Notes: a model not told the origin generated them from the letters alone. Positions 1 to 7,313 are shown, numbered from the stretch's first letter. The stretch: 10,945 bases of DNA from Roseomonas sp. (GCA_020249415.1 JADCFR010000123.1:1-10945), one strand, 5' to 3'. Made by a program: numbers and translations.

Positions 1-305
1 AAGTGGCGGGTGGGCTCAATCTGCGCGGGCGCATCGTGACCGCCATTGATTTGCGCAAGCGCCTTGGCCTGCCTTCGGCTGACAATGCCGATAAGGCCAT
101 GAGTGTGGTGGTCGAACAGGGCGGCGAATTATACAGCCTGATCGTTGATCAGGTCGGCGAAGTCATTCCCCTGCCATCCGCTGGTGTCTGCCCCAACCCA
201 CCAACACTCGATGCGCTGTGGCGTGACGTTTCGCTCAGTGTCTATCGCGAAGAAGACCGGCTGATTGTCATGCTGGATGTCGAACGTCTTCTCAATATCG
301 GATGA
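1..305 (+). CDS. cheW: Chemotaxis adaptor protein CheW (3' part, 5' end outside window)
   Basis: CheW couples methyl-accepting chemotaxis receptors to the histidine kinase CheA at the inner face of the membrane. About 100 C-terminal residues are visible of a family usually near 150-160 residues. The stretch NLRGRIVTAIDLRKRLGL is the hallmark of the CheW fold, and YSLIVDQVGEVIPLP followed by a closing VMLDVERLL strand fits its second subdomain. The GTG at position 3 is an internal valine of the domain, not a start, so the gene is cut by the window edge. The CheA C-terminal domain is homologous, but the fragment reads as a stand-alone CheW and is followed at once by cheY, cheB and cheR. Its TGA overlaps the cheY ATG by four bases (ATGA), indicating translational coupling. 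Confidence 0.92.
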   Translation, partial: VAGGLNLRGRIVTAIDLRKRLGLPSADNADKAMSVVVEQGGELYSLIVDQVGEVIPLPSAGVCPNPPTLDALWRDVSLSVYREEDRLIVMLDVERLLNIG

Positions 306-697
306 ATGAAACCATGCAGAATCGTTCTTGCCTTATCGTTGATGATAGCCCGGTGGTCAGGCGCGCCGCGCGCCGCATTGTGGAAGGCTTTGGCTTCACC
401 GTGCGTGAAGCCAAGGACGGCGCCGAAGCGCTGGTTTCCTGCCGTACTGAAATGCCGGAAGCCGTGTTGCTCGATTGGAACATGCCGGTCATGGATGGGC
501 TGGAATTCCTCAAGCATTGTCGTGCGGAACACGGCCCTTCGCAGCCGATTGTCGTGCTCTGCACCACGGAAGCGGGCATTGACCGCATTGTGGAAGCGCT
601 GGCCGCCGGCGCACAGGAATACATCATGAAGCCTTTTGATGCCGGCATCCTGCACGATAAATTCGTCCAGGCCGGCCTGCTTTCGGATGCGGCGTGA
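302..697 (+). CDS. cheY: Single-domain chemotaxis response regulator CheY
   Basis: This is a 131-residue stand-alone receiver domain. It would accept phosphate from CheA and signal to the flagellar motor switch, or act as a phosphate sink. All receiver landmarks are present: the acidic pair D14-D15, the phosphoacceptor D58 in LLDWNMPVMDG, the switch threonine T88 in VLCTTEAG, and K110 in YIMKPF. No output domain follows, and the length is normal for CheY. I chose the ATG at 302 because it overlaps the cheW stop as ATGA; an in-frame ATG at 314 is a possible alternative. The end overlaps the cheB start as GTGA. The position between cheW and cheB supports a chemotaxis role rather than some other two-component pathway. 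Whether it binds the motor directly cannot be read from the sequence. Confidence 0.93.
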   Translation: MNETMQNRSCLIVDDSPVVRRAARRIVEGFGFTVREAKDGAEALVSCRTEMPEAVLLDWNMPVMDGLEFLKHCRAEHGPSQPIVVLCTTEAGIDRIVEALAAGAQEYIMKPFDAGILHDKFVQAGLLSDAA

Positions 698-1803
698 GTT
701 TTTCGGCACCTGCCACCACGACGGAACCAGTGCGCGTGATGCTGTGCGACGACAGCGCCGTGCAGCGCGGTATCATGGCGCGCATTCTGGAAACCGATCC
801 CGGCATCAGGATTGTGCATCGCGCTGGTGATGGCCAGGCCGCGCTTTCAGCGCTCGCCGTGACCAAGCCGCAAGTCGTGCTGCTCGATCTGGAAATGCCA
901 GTCATGGATGGCATGACAGCGATTCCGTTGATCCTGAAGCAGGCACCGGGCACCGCGATTATTGTCGCGAGCGCATTGACGCAGCGTGGTGCAGCAGCCG
1001 CCATGGCGGCCTTGCGTGCGGGGGCGGTGGATTATGTGCCAAAGCCGCAAGGGTCGCTCGGTGGCGCAGCAAACCCTGTCTTTCGCGATGAATTGATCGC
1101 CAAGGTGCAGGGTTGGGCGCGCATGCGCCGCGCGCCCGAGAAGCGCCTGCGCCCGCCGCCGCCCGCGCCGGTGATTGCGCGGCCGATTTCGCGCCCCATC
1201 GGCAAGCCGATGCTGCCGCCGCGCCTGCTGGCGGTGGGCAGTTCTACGGGCGGGCCGCAAGCCCTGGCGAATTTCTTCAAGCATCTGCGCCCACTGCCGA
1301 TTCCCGTGGCGATTGTGCAGCATATGCCAGCCGGCTTCACAACGATGCTTGCCGATCATTTGGACAAGCTTGGCGTCATGCCCTGTGCCGAGGCGAAGAA
1401 TGGCGAAGTGATGCAGCCAGGGCGCATTTATCTGGCACCGGGTGATCATCATCTGACCGTGGATGCGGGTATTGGCGATACGCTCATCGCGCGGCTCGAT
1501 ACCGGGCCGCCGGTGAATTACTGCCGGCCTGCGGTGGACCCCATGGTGCAATCGGCGTCTCGCATTTGTTCCGGGCGCGTATTGGCGGTGATCCTGACCG
1601 GCATGGGTCAGGATGGGCTGGAAGGCTGCCGCAGCCTGGTCGCCAAGGGTGGCGCGGTTTTCGCGCAGGATGAGGCAAGTTCTGTGGTCTGGGGCATGCC
1701 GGGGGCGGTTTCACGCGCCGGTATCGCCAGCCTGCAATCACCGCCGGATGTGTTGGCGGAACGGGTTCTCGAAATCTTCAAAATGCCAGGTGCAAAAACA
1801 TGA
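694..1803 (+). CDS. cheB: Chemotaxis protein-glutamate methylesterase/glutamine deamidase CheB
   Basis: CheB removes methyl groups from receptor glutamates and deamidates receptor glutamines during adaptation. It has 369 residues, a usual length. Residues about 13-130 form a receiver domain with D19-D20, the phosphorylation site D65 in LLDLEMPVMDG, and K117 in YVPKP. A proline- and arginine-rich linker lies at about 148-177. The C-terminal methylesterase domain has the full catalytic triad: S184 in VGSSTGGPQAL, H210 in VQHMPAGF and D307 in LTGMGQDG. The enzyme should therefore be active and controlled by phosphorylation through CheA. The start is a GTG that overlaps the cheY stop by four bases (GTGA), and the end overlaps the cheR start as ATGA. 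The next in-frame ATG would cut into the receiver domain, so the GTG is preferred. Confidence 0.96.
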   Translation: MSFSAPATTTEPVRVMLCDDSAVQRGIMARILETDPGIRIVHRAGDGQAALSALAVTKPQVVLLDLEMPVMDGMTAIPLILKQAPGTAIIVASALTQRGAAAAMAALRAGAVDYVPKPQGSLGGAANPVFRDELIAKVQGWARMRRAPEKRLRPPPPAPVIARPISRPIGKPMLPPRLLAVGSSTGGPQALANFFKHLRPLPIPVAIVQHMPAGFTTMLADHLDKLGVMPCAEAKNGEVMQPGRIYLAPGDHHLTVDAGIGDTLIARLDTGPPVNYCRPAVDPMVQSASRICSGRVLAVILTGMGQDGLEGCRSLVAKGGAVFAQDEASSVVWGMPGAVSRAGIASLQSPPDVLAERVLEIFKMPGAKT

Positions 1804-2627
1804 CCCCTGAATCCTTTCAATTCCTGACAGGCCTTGTGAAGGCACGCTCTGGCATCGTGCTGAATACGGACAAGGCCTATATGCTGGATACGCGCCTGGC
1901 GCCGATCCTGAAGCGCGAAAGGCTGGTGTCCTTGGATGCGCTCGCAGGGCGGCTGCGCAACGCGCCTTCCCTGCCGCTTGCGACCGAGGTGGTCGAAGCG
2001 CTCACCACCAATGAAAGCTCCTTTTTTCGTGATGGCCGGCCCTTTGAGCATTTGCGCCTGGTATTGCCCAAGCTCGCCGCATCGCGCCCGGCGGGGCAGG
2101 CTTTGCGCATTTGGTCGGCGGCGGCCTCCACGGGGCAGGAAGCCTATTCGGTGGCGATGATCATCAATGAATTGGGGCCGGCGCTGGGTGGCCGACGCGT
2201 GGAAATCGTGGGCACGGATTTGTCTCGCGATGTGCTGGCGCGCGCGCAGGAAGGCGTGTTTTCGCAATTCGAAGTGCAGCGCGGCCTGCCGGTGCAATTG
2301 CTGGTGAAGTATTTCAAGCCCGACGCGGGCAAATGGCGCATTTCCGACGGGCTGCGCGGCATGGTGCGCTGGCAATGCTTCAACCTGCTGGAAAACCCCT
2401 CCATCCTGGGCCGCTTCGACATCATTTTCTGCCGCAATGTACTGATCTATTTCGATGCAGCGACCAAGACTCAGGTGCTGGCCAATATCGCCAATCAATT
2501 GCAGCCGGATGGCTATGTCTATCTGGGTGGCGCGGAAACTGTGCTCGGCCTCACCACGCGGCTGGTGCCAAGCACGGGCGAGCGTGGCGCTTATGAGTTG
2601 ATGCGTAGCGCCGCAAAGGCCAGTTAA
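1800..2627 (+). CDS. cheR: Chemotaxis protein-glutamate O-methyltransferase CheR
   Basis: CheR transfers methyl groups from S-adenosylmethionine to receptor glutamates and opposes CheB. It has 275 residues, the usual length. The N-terminal helical domain (about 1-70) leads into TTNESSFFRD at 69-78, the motif that precedes the methyltransferase fold. RIWSAAASTGQEAYS (103-117) is the S-adenosylmethionine binding loop, IVGTDLS the acidic-loop strand, and FCRNVLIYFD (210-219) the conserved late strand. No TPR or other C-terminal extension is present. The ATG sits in an ATGA overlap with cheB, with an AGG at 1788-1790 nine bases upstream as a modest ribosome binding site. This is the last gene of the visible chemotaxis operon. 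Its stop codon lies inside a TTAA shared with the converging tldD gene. Confidence 0.95.
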   Translation: MTPESFQFLTGLVKARSGIVLNTDKAYMLDTRLAPILKRERLVSLDALAGRLRNAPSLPLATEVVEALTTNESSFFRDGRPFEHLRLVLPKLAASRPAGQALRIWSAAASTGQEAYSVAMIINELGPALGGRRVEIVGTDLSRDVLARAQEGVFSQFEVQRGLPVQLLVKYFKPDAGKWRISDGLRGMVRWQCFNLLENPSILGRFDIIFCRNVLIYFDAATKTQVLANIANQLQPDGYVYLGGAETVLGLTTRLVPSTGERGAYELMRSAAKAS

Positions 2628-4051
2628 ACTGCGGTTCCACCCACGGTCAGCCCGGTCAGTTTCAGTGTCGGTTGGCCAACGCCAACCGGCACGCCCTGGC
2701 CCTGTTTGCCGCAAGTGCCAATGCCAGGGTCGAGTGCCATATTATTGGCCACCATGCTGACCTTGGTCAGCGCATCCGGGCCATTGCCGATCAGTGTCGC
2801 GCCCTTCACCGGCGCGCCGATCTTGCCGTTCTCGATCAAATAGGCCTCGGAGGCGGTAAAGACGAATTTGCCGGAGGTTGTATCCACCTGCCCACCGCCG
2901 AAATTCACCGCGTAAAGCCCGCGCTTCACACTGCCCAGAACCTCTTGCGGCGTATGGGCACCGCCCAGCATCACGGTATTGGTCATGCGCGGCATGGGGC
3001 TATGCGCATAGCTCTGGCGCCGGCCATTGCCGGTGGGCGCCACACCCATCAGCCGCGCATTCTGCCGATCCTGCAGGAAGCCAACCAGGATGCCATCTTC
3101 AATCAGCGTGGTGCGCCCGCTGGGCGTGCCTTCATCATCCACGGTCAGGCTGCCGCGCCGATCGGGCAGCGTGCCATCATCCACAACAGTGACACCGGGG
3201 GCCGCGATGCGCTGACCCAATAACCCGGCGAAGGCAGACGTCTTTTTGCGATTGTAATCGCCTTCCAAACCATGGCCGATCGCCTCATGCAGCAGAATAC
3301 CGGGCCAGCCGGGGCCGAGCACCACTTCCATCTCTCCGGCGGGCGCGGGCACGCTACCAAGATTGACCAGCGCCTGGCGCAGCGCCTCATCCACGCCGCG
3401 CTTCCAGCCATCGCCGCCAAGCACCCGTTCATAGGCAAAGCGCCCGCCAGTGCCGAAGCTGCCGGTCTCCCGCCGATCCCCTTCCGCCACCACGACCGAG
3501 ACATTGAAGCGCACCAGCGGGCGCAGATCAGCAAGCCGCTGCCCATCCGGGCGCAGGATCTGCACCGCCTGCCATTCCCCGGTGATGGAGGCCATCACCT
3601 GCACCACGCGCGGGTCTCGCGCGCGGGCATAGGCGTCAATTTCCTGCAACAACGCGGTCTTGGCAGCGAAATCCATCTGCGTCAGCGGATTGGCATCAGT
3701 GTAAAGCCGCGCATTGGTGGCGCGCGGCGCGACATCCAAAACCCCGCTATGGCCTTGGCGGACAGCCTTTACCGCGGCGGCAGCGCGCGAAAGCGCAGCA
3801 TCCGACAATTCTCCTGCATGGGCAAAGCCAGCCGCTTCGCCGGCCACGGCGCGCAGGCCAAAGCCGCGCGTTGCATCGTAACTCGCGGAACGGATGCGGC
3901 CATCATCCAGCGAAATCGCCTCGCTTTCGCGATATTCCAGAAACAGCTCACCATCCTCACAGCCCTGCGTCGCGTCGCGCAATTGGCGTTCGGCGCCGGC
4001 GCGATCCAGCAGCGTGAAGAAAAGCTCATCCGTGATGCCGAGCGCGTTCAT
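2624..4051 (-). CDS. tldD: TldD/PmbA-family metalloprotease TldD
   Basis: TldD is a cytosolic zinc metallopeptidase that in other bacteria works with TldE (PmbA) on unfolded or modified peptides such as microcin B17 and the CcdA antitoxin. The protein is 475 residues from the chosen ATG, typical for TldD. The zinc motif HExxxH is intact in LLHEAIGHGLEGD at about residues 255-260, which separates TldD from the non-catalytic TldE partner. The following VDDGTLPDRRGSLTVDDEG stretch and the C-terminal DPGIGTCGKQGQGVPVG with its conserved cysteine are family signatures. A TTG two codons upstream (4057) is an alternative start; a GAGG at about ten bases supports the ATG. It lies about 20 bases after ctaA on the same strand, so the two are probably cotranscribed. 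No tldE is in the window. Confidence 0.93.
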   Translation of the reverse strand: MNALGITDELFFTLLDRAGAERQLRDATQGCEDGELFLEYRESEAISLDDGRIRSASYDATRGFGLRAVAGEAAGFAHAGELSDAALSRAAAAVKAVRQGHSGVLDVAPRATNARLYTDANPLTQMDFAAKTALLQEIDAYARARDPRVVQVMASITGEWQAVQILRPDGQRLADLRPLVRFNVSVVVAEGDRRETGSFGTGGRFAYERVLGGDGWKRGVDEALRQALVNLGSVPAPAGEMEVVLGPGWPGILLHEAIGHGLEGDYNRKKTSAFAGLLGQRIAAPGVTVVDDGTLPDRRGSLTVDDEGTPSGRTTLIEDGILVGFLQDRQNARLMGVAPTGNGRRQSYAHSPMPRMTNTVMLGGAHTPQEVLGSVKRGLYAVNFGGGQVDTTSGKFVFTASEAYLIENGKIGAPVKGATLIGNGPDALTKVSMVANNMALDPGIGTCGKQGQGVPVGVGQPTLKLTGLTVGGTAV

Positions 4052-4070
4052 GGGCAATCTACCTCGAAGG

Positions 4071-5174
4071 TCAGGCGGTCAGAGAAGCGGTTGCGCGCGG
4101 TCGGCGCAAGCCATGAATCGCGGCAAGCGCGGTGGCCAGCACCAGCACCGCGATGGATTGATGCAGCGTGCCAAGCCAGACCGGCACCACGGCCAGAAGG
4201 GTCGCGATGCCAAGCACATATTGCAGCGCGACCGAGGCGGTCAGCGCCAGCACGGCGGCGCGCGCAAAGCCCGGTGCCAGCCGGCGCCAGGCGAGGATGC
4301 CCGCAACCACCGAAACCACCAGCACGGCGGTCGCCAAAAGCCGATGGTTGAACTGCACGGCGGCAATATTGGCGGTGAAGTTTTTCAAGGCGGGTGTCAG
4401 GTCCCAATAGCCCTCCGGCACCAGCCGGCCATCCATCAATGGGAAGGTATTGTAGCTGAAGCCCGCACGAATCCCGGCCACAAAGCCACCCGCCAGCATC
4501 GCCAAAACCGCAAGCCCGGCGGTCGCATGCACCAGGCCGCGCAAGGCCCCGGCATCCATCGGGCCACTACGCGCCGGGCGCAACAGGCTCAGCGCGGTCC
4601 AGAACAGAATGCCAAACAGCACAAAGGCGAGGCCCAAATGGATCACCAGCCGATAGGGTGAAACCGCCGTGCGGTCCGCATCAAAGCCAGACGCCACCAT
4701 GAACCAGCCAACCACCCCTTGCAGCCCACCCAGCGCCAGCAGCAGCAAAAGCCGGGGTTTGAGCGCCGCCGGCACTCGCCCGCGCAGCCAGAACCAGGCC
4801 AGGCCACCAACGTAAGCCAGCCCGATCAGCCGCCCCCATAGCCGATGCCCCCATTCGAGCCAGAAAATCTCCTTGAAGCCTTCCAGCCCAAAACCCTGAT
4901 TGACCAGCTGATATTGCGGAATGGTGCGGTAAAGGTCGTAAAGCCGCTGCCATTCAGCCTGTGAGAGCGGCGGCAGTGTCCCCGCAATCGGCGCCCATTC
5001 CATGATGGAAAGGCCAGAACCCGTGAGCCGCGTCGCACCCCCAAGCCCCACCATGAACCAGACCATGCCAGCGACGCCGAGCAGCCAAAAGGCAATGGCG
5101 CGGCGCGCATCCTGGTGTTCGGCGGCGGCGATATCGGCGGGCAGGGAGCGCGTGTCGAAGGGCATGGCGCGCAT
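4071..5174 (-). CDS. ctaA: Heme A synthase (COX15/CtaA family)
   Basis: Heme A synthase oxidises the C8 methyl group of heme O to a formyl group, giving heme A for aa3-type cytochrome oxidases in the inner membrane. The protein has 367 residues and about eight hydrophobic segments, the usual COX15-type layout. Diagnostic parts are GGATRLTGSGLSIMEW near residues 45-60 and GFKEIFWLEWGHRLWGR at 99-115. Four histidines in heme-ligand positions are visible: H110 (WGHR), H179 (VIHLG), H277 (FNHRL) and H338 (LHQS). The longer form without cysteine pairs in the first external loop fits the proteobacterial/mitochondrial type. No clear ribosome binding site precedes either ATG; a second in-frame ATG is at 5165. 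It begins the ctaA-tldD unit and diverges from the glycosyltransferase gene across about 70 bases. Confidence 0.95.
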   Translation of the reverse strand: MRAMPFDTRSLPADIAAAEHQDARRAIAFWLLGVAGMVWFMVGLGGATRLTGSGLSIMEWAPIAGTLPPLSQAEWQRLYDLYRTIPQYQLVNQGFGLEGFKEIFWLEWGHRLWGRLIGLAYVGGLAWFWLRGRVPAALKPRLLLLLALGGLQGVVGWFMVASGFDADRTAVSPYRLVIHLGLAFVLFGILFWTALSLLRPARSGPMDAGALRGLVHATAGLAVLAMLAGGFVAGIRAGFSYNTFPLMDGRLVPEGYWDLTPALKNFTANIAAVQFNHRLLATAVLVVSVVAGILAWRRLAPGFARAAVLALTASVALQYVLGIATLLAVVPVWLGTLHQSIAVLVLATALAAIHGLRRPRATASLTA

Positions 5175-5244
5175 ATAGGGGGAATTTCCAGCCGATACAC
5201 CCCTGCTTGCCGTGACTTGGCGGCCCTGCTACCGCGAAATTCTC

Positions 5245-5997
5245 ATGGTTTCCGACAATGCTCTGCTCCCGGCCGCGCCGCTCATTTCCGTGGTGGTGCC
5301 GGTGCGCAATGAGGCACCCAATATCGCGCCGCTGATTGCCGAAATCCGCGCCGCCTTGGCGGGTGTGGTGCATGAGATTGTCTATGTGGATGATGGGTCC
5401 ACCGATGCGACGCCGCAGGAATTGGCCGCGGCGCGGACAGCGGGCGCGCCCTTGCGGGTGCTGCGCCACCGCGCGTCCTGCGGGCAATCGGCCGCTGTGA
5501 TCACGGGGGTGAAGGCCGCGCGGGGCGAATGGATCGCGACCCTGGATGGCGATGGCCAGAACGACCCCGCCGATATCCCCCGGCTTTTGGCGCGTGCCCA
5601 GGCTGAAGCGATGAAGGGCGTGCCGGTGCTGATTGCCGGGCATCGCGTCAACCGCCGCGATTCGTCGGTGAAGCGCTTTACCAGCCGCTTCGCCAATCGC
5701 TTTCGCGGCTGGATGCTGCGCGATGCGACACCCGATTCCGGTTGCGGGCTGAAAGTGTTTTCCCGCGCGCTCTTTCTCAGCCTGCCGCATTTTGATCACA
5801 TGCATCGCTTTTTGCCGGCGCTGACCTTGCGCGCCGGTGGGGTGGTGATCAGTGAACCGGTCAATCACCGCCCGCGCCTGCGCGGCGCCTCCAATTACGG
5901 CACGCTGGATCGGCTGGTGGTCAGTATCCTTGATCTGATCGGCGTTGCCTGGCTGCAAAGGCGCGGCAAGCGCCCGGTGATCGAGCCCGAGGCATGA
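5245..5997 (+). CDS. Family 2 glycosyltransferase, dolichol/undecaprenyl-phosphate sugar transferase type
   Basis: This is a GT-A fold family 2 enzyme that probably moves a sugar from a nucleotide donor to a polyprenyl phosphate on the cytoplasmic face of the membrane. From the chosen ATG it has 250 residues. The N-terminal strand ISVVVPVRNEAPNI (14-27), VDDGSTD at 48-54 and LDGDGQNDP at 100-108, with D101 and D103 as the metal-binding DxD-like pair, define the fold. Further on, DSGCGLKVFSR and HRFLPAL, then RLRGASNYG, match DPM1/GtrB-like enzymes. It has no C-terminal membrane segments, unlike GtrB or ArnC. An in-frame GTG at 5212 would add 11 residues; neither start has a good ribosome binding site. 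Its stop overlaps the next start as ATGA, tying it to the VTT membrane protein. The sugar and the acceptor cannot be read from the sequence. Confidence 0.85.
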   Translation: MVSDNALLPAAPLISVVVPVRNEAPNIAPLIAEIRAALAGVVHEIVYVDDGSTDATPQELAAARTAGAPLRVLRHRASCGQSAAVITGVKAARGEWIATLDGDGQNDPADIPRLLARAQAEAMKGVPVLIAGHRVNRRDSSVKRFTSRFANRFRGWMLRDATPDSGCGLKVFSRALFLSLPHFDHMHRFLPALTLRAGGVVISEPVNHRPRLRGASNYGTLDRLVVSILDLIGVAWLQRRGKRPVIEPEA

Positions 5998-6698
5998 CCA
6001 CCCCCCCGCCTTCCGCCCGGCGGCGGGCGGCGCTGATCCGGTTGCTGGTACTGGCCCTTGGCCTCATGGCCGGCGGGTTCCTGCTGAAAAGCCTTGGTGC
6101 CGCGCCGGGCACGGAATGGGTTGATCAATATGTTCTCGGCCAGGGCTTGCTCGGCGATGCGGTTTTCGTGCTGGCCGGGGCAGCGCTGACCGCGGCCGGC
6201 GTGCCGCGCCAGGGGATCGCCTTCCTCGCCGGCTATGCCTTTGGCGTGGTGGAAGGCACGGCGCTTGCGCTGGCGGCACAGATCCTGGGCTGCGGTGTGG
6301 CCTATGGGTGGGCGCGGGCCATTGGTCGCCCCTGGGCCGAGGCACGGCTGGCCGGGCGTTTCGGCCATAGGTTGCGGCCCATGCGCGATGTGCTGGTGGG
6401 TAGCCCCTTCGGCGCCACGCTGGCGCTCAGGCTGCTGCCGATTGGCAATAATTTGGCCGTCAATCTGCTGGCGGGCATGGCGGCAGTGCCGCCTTTGGCG
6501 TTCCTGGCGGCCTCGGCGCTTGGCTATGTGCCGCAGACGGTGATTTTCGCGCTGCTCGGCAAGGGCATCCGGGTGGATGGCGCCTGGCAGATGGGGCTGG
6601 CAGCGGTGCTATTTGCGGTTTCGGTGCTGATCGGGCTTTGGTTGCTGCGCCGGCATCGCGCCGGGCAGGTATTGGAGGATCAGGCGGGTTCAGCCTGA
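5994..6698 (+). CDS. VTT-domain (TVP38/TMEM64, DedA-superfamily) membrane protein
   Basis: This 234-residue inner-membrane protein has hydrophobic segments at about 13-32, 50-68, 75-110, 142-190 and 198-219. The central part has the VTT (SNARE-associated) pattern: FLAGYAFGVVEGTALALAA with re-entrant glycines, the charged RAIGRPWAEARL turn, then ALRLLPIGNNLAVNLLAGM and ASALGYVPQTVIFALLGKG. Members of the wider DedA superfamily are linked to lipid movement across membranes, including undecaprenyl-phosphate recycling, but the substrate of this member is unknown. The gene starts within the stop of the glycosyltransferase (ATGA), so the two are probably made together and may act on one lipid-linked sugar; that is inference. 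The 3' end overlaps the converging GH108-like gene by nine bases. A short arginine-rich cytoplasmic tail follows the last segment. Confidence 0.85.
   Translation: MTTPPPSARRRAALIRLLVLALGLMAGGFLLKSLGAAPGTEWVDQYVLGQGLLGDAVFVLAGAALTAAGVPRQGIAFLAGYAFGVVEGTALALAAQILGCGVAYGWARAIGRPWAEARLAGRFGHRLRPMRDVLVGSPFGATLALRLLPIGNNLAVNLLAGMAAVPPLAFLAASALGYVPQTVIFALLGKGIRVDGAWQMGLAAVLFAVSVLIGLWLLRRHRAGQVLEDQAGSA
6680..6698. terminator. Possible two-way hairpin over convergent stop codons
   Basis: TCAGGC at 6680-6685 and GCCTGA at 6693-6698 form a perfect 6-bp stem with a 7-base loop. The stem holds the stop of the VTT gene and the stop of the GH108-like gene on the opposite strand. No T-run follows on either side, so if it ends transcription it is not a classical intrinsic terminator. 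The placement between converging genes is the main support. Confidence 0.25.
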
Positions 6699-7235
6699 CT
6701 CCGCCATGCCAAGCGCGGCGGCGCGCAATTCATCCAAGGCGCGTCCTGGAAGCTGGCCCAAGGCCAGACAATGCGCGGCAAGGGCCGCGAAAATACGGGA
6801 AATCACTGGCCCTGCTTCCAGCCCCTGAAGGGCAGCGCGGCTTGGTTCATCCAGGGCGCCGCTCCGCGCCACGCCCAGCGCATCCTGCAGCGCCAGGATG
6901 GCAGCATGCGGCCCGGCTTCCAGCGCAAAGGCCATCAGGGCCAGATCAAGCCCCGGCGGCAGGCGGTCCGCACCGAGTTCGTCCCAGATCAGGCGGCGAT
7001 AAATGCGCCGCGTCAGTGCCTCATCCAGACGCATCAGCCGGGTGATGCTGGCGGGCTCACCCAGAAAGGCGCTCAACATGCCAAGGCTGATGCCGTTCAG
7101 GCAGGGGCCACGCAAGGCCGAGTCGCGATAGACCACACCGCCATGGGCTTCCAGCAGGGCATCGGCACAAATCTCGCAGCGCGCCACCGGGGGATGGTGC
7201 ACTATGCGGGATTGACCGGGGATATAACCGTCCAT
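6690..7235 (-). CDS. Degenerate GH108-like (lysozyme/peptidoglycan-binding fold) protein
   Basis: The 181-residue product aligns by eye with GH108 (ZliS-type) peptidoglycan hydrolases followed by their small C-terminal peptidoglycan-binding part. LLEAHGGVVYRDSALRGPCL with NGIS matches the family's HEGGYVNDPxDxGGxTxxGI region. LTRRIYRRLIWDELGADRLP matches the AxxIYRRxYWDxxxCDxLP region, then LDLALMAFALEAGPHAAILA and LQDALGV match the repeat helix. The glutamate expected in EGG, taken to be catalytic, is histidine here (H31), so lytic activity is doubtful. A CxxC (C20, C23) near the N-terminus is unusual for the family. No signal peptide is visible. I chose the ATG at 7235 because GGAG lies five bases upstream; an ATG at 7259 would add eight residues. 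It diverges from the gcv operon. Family membership is moderately sure, function unknown. Confidence 0.65.
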   Translation of the reverse strand: MDGYIPGQSRIVHHPPVARCEICADALLEAHGGVVYRDSALRGPCLNGISLGMLSAFLGEPASITRLMRLDEALTRRIYRRLIWDELGADRLPPGLDLALMAFALEAGPHAAILALQDALGVARSGALDEPSRAALQGLEAGPVISRIFAALAAHCLALGQLPGRALDELRAAALGMAESG

Positions 7236-7263
7236 GCCTGCTCCGGGCGAGAAACTCATCGCA

Positions 7264-7291
7264 CATATAGTGGGGCAAACCAGTTAACCAA
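7264..7291 (-). promoter_or_regulatory. Possible sigma-70-like promoter for the GH108-like gene
   Basis: On the minus strand TTGGTT (7286-7291) and TATATG (7264-7269) are separated by 16 bases. Transcription would begin near 7257, inside the outer ATG at 7259, which favours the ATG at 7235 with its GGAG. The match is moderate and rests on the two hexamers only. Confidence 0.3.
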
Positions 7292-7313
7292 AGGCTTAAA
7301 TCAGCACCGTTAT

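Noticed and set aside
1608..2714. Long minus-strand open frame of 368 codons
   Set aside because: It lies opposite cheB and cheR, both of which have complete catalytic motifs; the antisense product is rich in His, Arg and Gln with no domain.
3272..4351. Long plus-strand open frame of 359 codons
   Set aside because: It is antisense to tldD and ctaA, shows no recognisable domain, and is the expected by-product of high-GC coding sequence.
5171..5176. TATATG next to the ctaA start as a possible -10 box
   Set aside because: No acceptable -35 hexamer lies 16-18 bases upstream on the minus strand, so the match is probably chance.
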